Shown here: positions 31,181-41,035 of the stretch, one piece after another
Numbering within the stretch: position 1 is the stretch's first letter
How the letters are laid out: every line of letters begins with the position of its first letter
The notes under the pieces: model-generated
Database searches by the model: none
What the model was told of the DNA's origin: nothing
The model's input: only the letters and a program-made list of their open reading frames with translations
Position numbers and translations under genes: made by a program
DNA from: Symsagittifera roscoffensis
Lineage: Eukaryota > Xenacoelomorpha > Acoela > Convolutidae
NCBI RefSeq assembly: GCF_963678635.1
Contig: NC_087064.1
Coordinates: 42,790,411-42,854,410, forward strand
Length of the DNA stretch: 64,000 nt
Reading direction: 5' to 3'

Positions 31181-34100
31181 ATGTATTAAGATTGGGTATA
31201 GAGTCTACAATTTAATAAGATAGGGAATACCGATGGTAAGGTTTTATGGTTTGTGTGATGGCAAGATAAGTGTAAGAAAAACGAGTTTTTTTTTGGTTTT
31301 TGTGTGGAAATGTTTATTTTTTTCGCAAAATTTTTGTTTTTGGCGCGCGTTATCTAATTGGGAACAATTAAATAATAATTACTAGTAGATTGAAGAATTA
31401 AGGTTTTGTATTTAGTTTTTTGATGCATGGTAAGTCAATGGTAAGAGTTTTTGGGCAAACACTTGGAATTTTTATCAAAAAAATTGAAAATTTTTCAAAA
31501 AAATTTTAAAACACGATAAGATTTGGTATAATTTGATCTAAAAAAACTTCTTAAAATTTTTTACTTTCTATCTATCTGAATCTAGTCTGAAACCTACTGA
31601 AGTTCGAAAAAAGTCAAATTTCTGAGAAAAAAAATTACAAAAGTTTCAAGTATTTGGAAAAAATTGCAAAACTTTCATGTTTTGGAAAAAAAGTTCCAGA
31701 AATTTCATAATTTTGGTTAATGTATTGTTGCTTCTGATCTAACTTTAAACAAACTTTTACGTATAGAATTTAAAATTGAGCTCAGACTCTATTTTAATTG
31801 GCATCATGTTGAGACAATGATACAAAATTTTAAATTCAAAAAAAATGATCTTTTCCACAATTTTTTTTCAAAATATTAAAATACGATAAAGTTTACCTTA
31901 ACTTGAGCTAAAAAGCGGGTTATATAATGATCTAAACATAAAATGAAAGCTTATAACAGCGGAATCAATACTGAAACTTTCGGAAAACAGTGAAATTAAT
32001 CGTAATTTTCGAGAAATTAAATTAAAAATGAATCAAATATACCCAAAAATTTCCATTTTGAACCTTTTAGTTTGGTAATTAACTGTTTTTTTTGTCCTGT
32101 TTAGGGAGAGTCTTAATAGGAATCTCAATTCAAATGAACATTAAGAGCAATATTCCATAAAATTTCTAGATCAAACTTCATGATTCAACTCCTCCTCATT
32201 TTTTCTCAATAAGTTATCAAAATTTGTACAACAATTAAAACTTGTAAGAAATTTTTCTAGTCAAAAATTGCAAATTTCAGATCATTGATAAAAAATGATT
32301 AGTTCACTGCTAAAATTGACCAAAAATGGGATAATTTTTTCTTAAACTTTTATTCGATATTGGCTCAATTTCAACAAAATCATCTTCATAACTGATGGTT
32401 ATATCCCTGTTGCTTCTGCAACACAATTTTCATGATTTTCCGTAGAATTTTTCTTTGTTTTAAGGTTATTCTTGCTTTCTGCTTAATACATGTTTTCGCT
32501 ATTGAACATATTTTACGAGAAAAATTTGTCAGAACTGGAGAATTTAGGAAAAAATAGTATCAATTGAACGAACAATTTGCTGGCAGAGATGAAATTAGAA
32601 CTGATACCGTCTGATAATTAAGCTGATAATTGTAAATATCTTCACCAAGGTTCCCTAGTTCAGTTGCTACCATAAAACGTTTAAGCAAAAAAAAAAACAA
32701 CTTTTGAGATCAATAACTATCACTTTTCTTGCAAAATAGTTATTAAATCGCTTTTATTCTTAATTTTCGACGGAAGCTTTCTCAAGAAAATACAAGTGAG
32801 GAAGAATTGGTGCCAGTTAGAGCATTCAAAAGTATATGTGAAAAATGAGAATGTAAAGGTGTTTTTTTACGATTTAAGATCAAATTAAAAGCAGCTCTTA
32901 GTTATAATCTGAAATACTCCGGAAATACACAAGAGAACCTAGTTCCTAACATCTACCATACCTAAAACTTCTAACGGAGCGCGTCTCAAAAAACTAATTA
33001 AGCAAAGAAAGTCAAGTTGCAAACTGCAACAAGTGTATATTTTCCGGTTTTTGTTAGGTAAAAATTGTGAAATGTAGATCTTGAAAGCAAGTTTTTGATT
33101 TATGCTTCATGTATCATCTTCCAAAAGATGTCGGATTGGTTTCAGTTTAAAAACTTTATCCTCAAAACATCTGATTTTTCATATAAAGTACTTAATATAT
33201 CGAATGATATTAAACTTTTCAATGAATTACGCATAAAAATAAATCTTTGAGAAATTTTATGTGGGATTTTTTCTCAAGATATACTTTATAAGCTAAATTT
33301 TAGTAAACTTATCTCAAAACTCCGAAGGAATTAATTTGAGTTTCTATCTCATTTTAGCTTTTTCTAGTTTCTTTTTCCTCTACTGTCTACCAAGTTAATC
33401 CAATTTGAACAAATTTTTACTTGAAAATTGAATTTTAGTCGGGAAAATCTATCGTTTCAATGAACATTCGACAATCCGAAGCAGAATTATTACCATGAAT
33501 TCTTTGCTAAAAGTCATTAAAAGATTTTTTCAACCTCATAACTGTATAATGCTGTTTTAAATCAAAATTTCTTTTTAGAGTAAATTTTTACTTGAGAATG
33601 ATGTATATCATTATCTTCAAGTTTTCAAAGTTTAGCAATAACATACATTTTTTTCGTTTTTCCAGGTCATATGTCATTTTTTTCGGAAATCATCAAAAAA
33701 AAACAATAGAAAACCATAATTCTTAATAATTCAAACCCTCTTGTCTGCTAAAAAACGCTCTACTCTATGAACATTTTTGCTAGCACTAAACAAGGAAATC
33801 TTTGAAATAGTAACTACACAAATCCTCCAATTAGTCGATATTTTACAATTATCCAAAATTTACAATTTTTAAGCAAATACTTAAATATTCATCAGCATAT
33901 GTTATGCACTTTACTACAAATTTATCGCAACAAAGTCTCCGCAAGCTTGCTACCAAGGGAGTTTATACCGCTGATTAAAGGTTTTCGGATCGAGTTCCAT
34001 GGAAAGTTTCACGACAATTTGAACTCGATTTTTGCTGTCTTTATCATCAATCAAAACCTTTGAATAAAAAAATGATTGACAGTTCAGGTATTGTGAGGAA

Positions 34101-34306
34101 AATAGTGTCTATTTTTTGACTAAATCTATTACAATTGCTTAGACTTTTCAGATTCAGTAAAAACTAATATTCAAAGTAATTTCTAGGTTTTTAACAAAAA
34201 TTATTAATTTTAACTTCTCTTGAAGTGTGTTTGGAGACTGCTGAGCACATAATTTAACTATATGCTGTCAATGCTTCTTCAGGTATAAAGTTACAGTTAG
34301 TACACT

Positions 34307-34461
34307 TCAAATCACCACAGGTTCTACGATGTCTTGATGCGTGTATTCTCTGCCACATTCAAGACAAGCAACTCTTTCGTTTCTATTCAGTGCCGGCTTT
34401 TCAATAAGTAAAGAAAGATTAAATGGGATATTGAAAATATACCAAATTTCTAGATAAGATG
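34307..34461 (-). pseudogene. decayed left-arm copy of the zinc-finger ORF
   Basis: On the minus strand the segment reads PALNRNERVACLECGREYT, matching the intact right-arm ORF at 39027. The start ATG is replaced by AAG, and 10 nt are missing after GREYT, so the frame shifts and stops early at 34307. The longer open frame upstream of it is probably fortuitous. The gene function is described under the right-arm copy. Confidence 0.6.
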
Positions 34462-34624
34462 AGTTGAATAGCCTCAAAAAATAAGTAAAAAGGAATAAAA
34501 ACAGCAAACTTATTAACCAATTGTTTTTAATGTGTGATAGAAAATCAGAATGAATATGCTGTTTAGCCTAGCTGAAATAAAAATCCTGCAACCTAACCAG
34601 AGAGTTTTCAAAAGTTTTGCTATC

Positions 34625-34902
34625 AACCAATCAGAATCGAATATTAATTATAAGGAAATTTTTATCTTTTCCGATATCAACCAATCAGAATTGAGCTTCT
34701 AGTGTCATGGAAATTTCAACAAATTTAGTGTCAACCAATCAGAATTGAGCTTCAATAGTCAAGGAATTTTCAAGAAATTTAGTGTCAACCAATCAGAATT
34801 GAGCTCTTCTTCTCATGAATTTTTCAAAAATTGTGATATAGTTTGTAGATATTGAGGATTTTTTCAAAGGCAGTAATTGTAGTAATAACCAATCAGAATG
34901 AA
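34625..34902. promoter_or_regulatory. array of CCAAT boxes with 54-bp spacing
   Basis: AACCAATCAGAA occurs with CCAAT starting at 34627, 34681, 34735 and 34789, exactly 54 bp apart, and again at 34889. The motif equals the consensus bound by NF-Y in animals. The intervening sequence is also repeated (AATTGAGCTTC, TTTAGTGTCAA). The array lies just inside the left inverted repeat, in the unique core, upstream of the minus-strand zinc-finger remnant. Confidence 0.65.
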
Positions 34903-36113
34903 GTATTCACAGATTTTAAAAAAGTTGTAGATCAGAACCAAACTATGTTTATGAATTTTCCTAATCAATCAATTTTATTTAATTTTTCCAACATAACTAA
35001 GATATGAAATTTGATACCTTAGTGAGATAAATGAGATTTCTTGTCTGGTTTATATTGTTTTCTTGATATTCATTTCAAATTTTGAAATTTCGCTCAACAT
35101 TTTTTCGATTTTTTCTATTTCTAACCAGTAAAAAAAGAAATTACCAAAATATACATTTTTATCATTTTCTTTTTGCTATATTGTAATATAAACAACCGGA
35201 AGTCTTTTAAATTTGAATAATCGATTAAAAGATGGTCTGACAAATCTAGATTTTGTATTTGTATCAAATTCAAAACAGTAATCGAAATGATGTTTCTTAT
35301 CTCCAATTTTTGTTTCATAGGCTCTTCCATTGTTTTTTTTTGTTTTTTACTGATAGACCACTAAATCTGACTTGACTCTTCTAGATAGAAAAATTGCTGA
35401 TAAATCTGGCAGTACTCTTCTTTTCTGAAATCTCCTCTCCATCTTTTTAACAAAACTATTGAATTTTCTGTGTTTCTATAGAAGTTAAAACGTATACAAT
35501 CTCCATCAAGGTCATCTGTCCAACACTCTTTTAATTTTTTTTGTATTAGTTCGGCCTTAAAATCTGATAAATGTCCATTTCAGACATTGAAAACGCTTTT
35601 GATAGAAACAAATTTCTTACTGAAATAAGCAAAGAAACTTGAAAAAACTCGAATTGTTGTACCATTTTTAATTTATTATGAATTATCTAGCAGCATGAAA
35701 CGTTTTTGTTCCTGATTTAGAGTCTAATCAGTTTTAGGGTAATTCATGTAGCCAATCAAAACCTCAAATCAAGTAAAAACAATTGAAAACAACCAATGAA
35801 ATTTAGAAATTCGAAAAAAAAGATAATGTTTTCAACTAAATATACATTCTTGTTTGTAAATTTGTTGTAATCGGAAATAATTTACCTAAATTTTGATGAA
35901 AACAGTAATTAAATAGGTTTATCTGTAATTTTTTAAACAAATACTGGAAATCATTTGATAATTGATTAGTGTTTTATGTCAATTTTGATTAAAGTGTATG
36001 TTTCGTCTGACTTTTCTTCAGTTATTATAGCTCTAAACATAGACTTCAATGAGAAAAAATAAAATTGAACCAATAATATTTCAATTACCAAACATGCAAA
36101 ACATCACAAAGCC
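34903..36113. other. core of the 12-kb element, no gene recognised
   Basis: AT-rich DNA. Further single CCAAT boxes occur at 35752 and 35793. A 69-codon minus frame at 35121-35330 has no motif. Confidence 0.35.
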
Positions 36114-36597
36114 TTACTGAGGTTCACAATTATCAACAAACATAAAGTTTCCCAAAGTTTGGGACACTTCTTTGAATTCGTTCAAAGTATAGTTGACATA
36201 GGCAACTTGTTTTATTGCTTCATTCTCTTTTGCAGTGAAGAGTCGAACCTGAATGTAGGAAGGCGTGTTCACACTGTACTTCTTGATTGTTACACACACC
36301 CTCCTCATGTTGTATGATGCTATTTCATATGCTCTATTACAGATGTCGAGCTTCTGATCCATAGTTGATTCTTTGCCAGATTTTGCTTCATATATAGGTA
36401 CGAATTCAAGGTTTTCAGCATCGTGAATAACAGTATTCCGAATTGTCGATATTGCTTCTCCTTCTTTTTCACTTAGATAGACTTTGTGGAAGGTTTTGTA
36501 GGAAGTTTCCGTATATAGAAATGGCGTAGGCGTTACTACTACTACATAAATGCACCAGTTTCTGCAAAAATCATTCTTCTCAAGGACAGCTGCTATG
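36114..36597 (-). CDS. unknown protein of the 12-kb element, C-terminal exon
   Basis: The minus-strand frame is open for about 161 codons from 36597 to a TAA at 36114-36116. It has no ATG near its beginning but starts at a possible acceptor (CACATAG), so it is probably the last exon of a spliced gene. An internal ATG at 36362 would give only 82 residues. The peptide contains FCRNWCIYVVVTPTPF, EGEAISTIRNTVIHDAENL, YEAKSGKESTMDQKLDICNR and a C-terminus with KQVAYVNYTLNEFKEVSQTL. No domain is recognised. The last 30 residues recur in a second copy at 37.75 kb, interrupted by the gap. Being in the unique core, it may be a capsid-like, replication or accessory protein, but nothing in the sequence decides this. 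Confidence 0.5.
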
Positions 36598-37689
36598 TGT
36601 CAAGCTGTTCCCAGTTTTTATTCAGATTATAAGAAAAAATCCTTATTTTCTTTTTTAACGAGTTTTACGAAAAAAATATAGTAAACCAAGATTACGGCGT
36701 GTCTACTCACGATTCTTTCTGTTCCTTGGAAATTTGCAAGTTTCAATTAATTTTAATAGGGACAATTCTTAGCCAGACTCTTCAGAGATTAGAAAAATAT
36801 CAAATTATATATATATCAAGAAATTGATTGTCTTTACACTTTGTACAAACACGGATTCTAATCAAGTATTGTCAAATAAATTGGGGAGTATTCAATGAGC
36901 TTATTTGCAGTGTTCAACATAATTTACAATGGAAAGGAGCTATAAAAACACCATGGGTATCAAAGAAACGACTCGTTCGGAAAAATTCCGAAAAAAACAT
37001 TATCTAACTTCTAATCAAAAACTTGCATCTACGCAAACTCTGGGCTCAGTTTTTTTAGACCGAATTTGAAAACTCAAAATTTGAATCTGATTCGTTCAAA
37101 AAATTCGATTGTTTTATTGATAGTTATGGTTGTGTAAATAATGAGCGCGTCAATTTTTATAATAGTTTTTGAGTATTTCTTCATAAAAATTTTGTCAAAG
37201 ATAATTCTATTTCATCTTAAAAGCTTTTCAACGAACAAATTTATGTTATTTTCTTTCAAGATGCAAAAATTTTAATGTTTTTTAAACAAAGATGCTATAG
37301 TTTTCGAGAAAAATTTTTGCATGATGCAACTGTTTTCTCGATTTCTTACAAAACATATGCAAAAACCAAACTTATTTTTTTCATGCAAATGCACAAATGC
37401 AAAATTTTTCTGGTAAAAAACTTGTTAAATTATTGCCAAAAAGTTTCCAATTTTCCCTATCTATTCCCTATCTTAATACATTGATTTTCTGATTTTTTTA
37501 ATACATTGATTTAGTGCTATTCCCTATCTTAATACATTGATTTTCTGATTTTCTTGATCAACATACATGCAAAAAAAAAACGATTTCGTCATGATCAAAA
37601 TTAAAAGCAAGAAATTCATTTACTTAAAATTTTAACAGTGCAAGAAAAAGTTGTACAATAACTTTTTAAAAAACAAAAACATTTAGTGA
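36598..37689. other. core of the 12-kb element, no gene recognised
   Basis: AT-rich. The phrase TTCCCTATCTTAATACATTGA occurs at about 37460 and 37521, a short tandem duplication of roughly 60 bp that also echoes the GTATTAAGAT motif at the element ends. No coding frame is supported. Confidence 0.4.
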
Positions 37690-37845
37690 AAATTTGAACC
37701 AATAATATTTCAATTACCAAACATGCAAAACATCACAAAGCCTTACTGATGTTCACAATTATCAACAAACAAAGTTTCCCAAAGTTTGGGACACCTCTTT
37801 GAATTCGTTCAAAGAATAATTGACATAGGCAACTTGTTTCATTGC
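37690..37845 (-). pseudogene. second copy of the unknown C-terminus, cut by the gap
   Basis: This stretch is a direct repeat of 36060-36220, about 1.63 kb downstream. On the minus strand it reads KQVAYVNYSLNEFKEVSQTL then NFVC and a stop; a 2-nt loss relative to the first copy shifts the last codons. The upstream coding sequence is hidden by Ns, so whether the rest of the gene is intact is unknown. Confidence 0.6.
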
Positions 37846-38045
37846 NNNNNNNNNNNNNNNNNNNNNNNNNNNNNNNNNNNNNNNNNNNNNNNNNNNNNNN
37901 NNNNNNNNNNNNNNNNNNNNNNNNNNNNNNNNNNNNNNNNNNNNNNNNNNNNNNNNNNNNNNNNNNNNNNNNNNNNNNNNNNNNNNNNNNNNNNNNNNNN
38001 NNNNNNNNNNNNNNNNNNNNNNNNNNNNNNNNNNNNNNNNNNNNN
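37846..38045. other. assembly gap (200 N)
   Basis: A run of exactly 200 N marks a scaffold gap. The true length is unknown. It lies between a repeated coding segment and an acidic ORF, so coding sequence is probably missing. Confidence 0.99.
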
Positions 38046-38131
38046 CTGGAGTTTTTCTAGCAAGAATGAACATCCCAATCCAAGTCTGGCACATGGTGTA
38101 CGCGATGTGAAGAGGTTTCAACAAACATCAT

Positions 38132-38443
38132 ATGACGCAAGATCCCATCACAGAGAACCAACTTGGAACCATGCAAATGATAGAGGAAGTGTCTGAGCAT
38201 GTGGGAATGAACTACCCCGAGGTTCCTGACACTAGATATGTGGCACAATCAGTCGACGATTTCCTCTTACCTTGGGAGGAAGAGGGATCTGTGGAGAACC
38301 CAATTACCATCGAAGAGGATGAAAGGTTCTCTGAACAAATAACTCCAGTCAGCGAACCACCAAGACAACCACCGGTGATGAAGGCAAGACTAGTTTTGCG
38401 CTCCATTGAGAACTTGCAAAATTTTGAGAACTCAGCTGCTTGA
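38132..38443 (+). CDS. acidic unknown ORF in the core of the 12-kb element
   Basis: A 103-codon frame begins at an ATG at 38132 and ends with TGA at 38441. The peptide is acidic and proline-containing: DDFLLPWEEEGSVENPITIE is followed by a PPRQPP segment and a more basic tail. No domain is recognised. The sequence from 38046 on is richer in GC than its surroundings, and another open frame runs through 38046-38196 from the gap, so the real gene structure may begin inside the gap. An acidic tail of this kind could be the C-terminus of a larger protein. It lies just inside the right inverted repeat. Confidence 0.45.
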   Translation: MTQDPITENQLGTMQMIEEVSEHVGMNYPEVPDTRYVAQSVDDFLLPWEEEGSVENPITIEEDERFSEQITPVSEPPRQPPVMKARLVLRSIENLQNFENSAA

Positions 38444-39026
38444 CAGCTCTTTGATTTGTAAATATTTTGTTTATTGTCTTGTGTTTTGTAATTTCTTTTT
38501 TTTTTGCATCTAGTATTTTTTATCTTAAAGAAATAGGAACAAAGAGATAAGGTAAGAGGTTATGGAAAAATTTATAATACACATTTTTGCAAGAATCATA
38601 TAAATTTTGCACTTTTCACAAGGTTTTTGCAAGATGGTAAAACAACTAAAACAATTTCCTCTTTTAAAATTTTTGAGATCGTTTTTTACAGATTTGATAA
38701 AAAACATCTCATTTTTGCATACACGATGAAAACATCATTACATGCTTTTGCATTTTGCAGTGTTTTTCCTAACATTTTTTGCATAGATTTTAAAAAATCA
38801 AAGAAAAACTTGCAATTTGGGAAATTTTTCATTACATGTTTTTGTTTTTTTAAAAAGTTATTGTAAATAGCACATCCATTCTGATTTTCTTTCACGTTAA
38901 AAACAATTGATTAATAAGTTTGCTGTTTTTATTCATTTTTACTTATTTTTTGAGGCATTCAACTCATCCTATCTAAAAATTTGATACATTTTAAACTTCC
39001 CATTTAATCTTTCTTTACTTATTGAG

Positions 39027-39317
39027 ATGCCGGCGCTGAATAAAAACGAAAGAGTTGCATGTGTTGAATGTGGCAGAGAATATACTCGCTTACACGCATC
39101 AAGACATCGTAGAACCTGTGGTGTTTTGAAGTGTTATAACAGTATTTTTATACTGTATAGCAGCGAGGAACTCACTAATCACTTCACGAAGAAGCATTGT
39201 CAGCATAAGGTTAAATTATGTGCTCAGCAGTCTCTAAACACACTTCACGAGAAGTTAAAATTAATAAATTTTTTTTTAAAAAACATAGTAATTACTATGA
39301 ATATTGGTTTTTACTGA
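39027..39317 (+). CDS. small zinc-finger protein encoded in the right inverted repeat
   Basis: The ORF starts at the ATG at 39027 and has 96 codons. Residues 12-31 read ACVECGREYTRLHASRHRRTC, apart from the first A, a C-x2-C-x11-H-x3-C finger. A second C-x4-C...H-x4-H finger follows, ending NHFTKKHC. Paired fingers of this sort are known from N-termini of proteins in several animal DNA transposons, where they may bind the element ends or act in regulation. The last 25 residues are less typical, and the real protein may continue by splicing. The left-arm homologue has lost its start codon and 10 nt. The difference shows that the two arms are not being fully homogenised. Confidence 0.5.
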   Translation: MPALNKNERVACVECGREYTRLHASRHRRTCGVLKCYNSIFILYSSEELTNHFTKKHCQHKVKLCAQQSLNTLHEKLKLINFFLKNIVITMNIGFY

Positions 39318-39380
39318 ATCTGAAAAGTCTAAACAATTGTAATAGATTTAGTCAAAAAATAGACACTATTTTCATCACAA

Positions 39381-41035
39381 TACCTGAACTGTCAATCAAT
39401 TTTTTATTCAAAGGTTTTGATTGAAGATAAAGACAGCAAAAATCGAGTTCAAAATGTCGTGAAACTTTCCATGGAACTCGATCCGAAAAATTTTAATCAA
39501 CGGTAAAAACTCCCTTGCTTGCAAGCTTGCGCAGACTTTGTTGCGATAATTTTATATTAAATGTGCATAACATATGCTGATGAGTTTTTAAGTGGTAGCC
39601 TAAAAAATGTAAAACTTGGATATTTGTAAAACTTCGACTAATTGAAAGGTTTGTGTAGTTACTATTTCAAATGTTTCGTTGTTTTGTGCTTGCAAAAGTG
39701 TTCATAGAGTAGAGCGTTTTTAAGCAGACAATGGGGGTTGACTTATTAAGAATTATGGTTTTCTATTGTTTTTCTTGATGATTTCAGAAAAAAAAATTGA
39801 TAAATCTCCTGGAAAAAACTAAAAAATTGCTAAACTTTGAAAATTTCAAGATAATGATATAGTTTTTTCTAAACTAAAAACTTACTCTAAAACTGAAATT
39901 CAGATTTAAAACAGCATTAGACAGTTATGAGGTTGAGAAAAACTTTTAATGACTTTTAGCAAAGGATTTATGGTATTAATTCTGCTTCGGATTGTTCAAT
40001 GTTCGTTGAAACGATCGATTTTTCCATTCAAAATTCACTTTTCAAGTAAAAATTTGTTCAAATTGGATTAATTTGGTAGATAGTAGTTAAGGAAGTAACT
40101 GAGAAAATGCTTAAATGAGATAGAAACTCAATTTATTTCATTCGGAGTTTTGAAATTATTTCACTAAAATTTAGCTTATAAAGTACTGCATGAGAAAAAA
40201 ATCCCATATAACCTGAACTGTCATTTATTTTCTTATTCAAGGTTTTGATTGAAGATAAAGACAGCAAAAATCGAGTTCAAATTGTCGTGAAACTTTCCAT
40301 GGAACTCGATCCGAAAAACTTTAATCAACGATAAAAACTCCCTTGCTTGCAAGCTTGCGGAGATTTTGTTGCAATAATTTTGTATTAAAAGTGCATAACA
40401 TATGCTGATGAGTTTTTAAGTAGTAGCCTAAAAAATGTAAAACTTGGATATTTGTAAAACATCGACTAATTGAAAGGTTTGTGTAGTTACTATTTCAAAG
40501 ATTTCCTTGTTTTGTGCTTGCAAAAGTGTTCATAGAGTGGAGCGTTTTTAAGCAGACAATGGGGTTTGAATTATTAGGAATTATGGTTTTCTCTTTTTTT
40601 TTGATGATTTCAGAAAAAAATTTGATTAATGTCCTGGAAAAACTAAAAAATGTATGTTATTGCTAAACTTTGAAAATTTCAACATAATGATATAGTTTTT
40701 TTCCAAAGTAAAAACTTACTCTAAAACAGAAATTCAGATTTAAAAGAGCATTATGAAGTTATGAGGTTGAGAAAATTATTTAATGACTTTTAGCAAAGGA
40801 TTTATGGTATTAATTCTGCTTCGGATTGTTCAATGTTCGTTGAAACGATAGATTTTTCCATTCAAAATTCAATTTTCAAGTAAAAATTTGTTCAAGTTGG
40901 ATTAATTTGGTAGATAGTAGATGAACAAGTAACTGAGAAAATGCTAGAATGAGATATAAACTCAATTTAATTCATTCGGAGTTTTGAAATAATTTTACTA
41001 AAATTTAGCTTATAAAGTACTGCATGAGAAAAAAT
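39381..41035. repeat. 830-bp tandem duplication inside the right arm
   Basis: The block beginning CCTGAACTGTCA starts at 39382 and again at 40212. AAGGTTTTGATTGAAGATAA starts at 39411 and again at 40239. The junction near 40205 reads ATCCCATATA/ACCTGAACTG. The two copies differ at scattered sites. The left arm has only one copy. Confidence 0.85.

Larger units (their letters stand above)
31079..34555. repeat. left terminal inverted repeat of the 12-kb element
   Basis: About 3.48 kb matches the right arm in reverse, from the terminus to a block GAAAATCAGAATGAATATG. The arms differ by many small substitutions and indels. The arm is non-coding except for a decayed zinc-finger frame at its inner end. 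Confidence 0.85.

Noticed and set aside
37762-38196. Long frames on both strands across the N run
   Set aside because: They are open only because Ns cannot encode stops.
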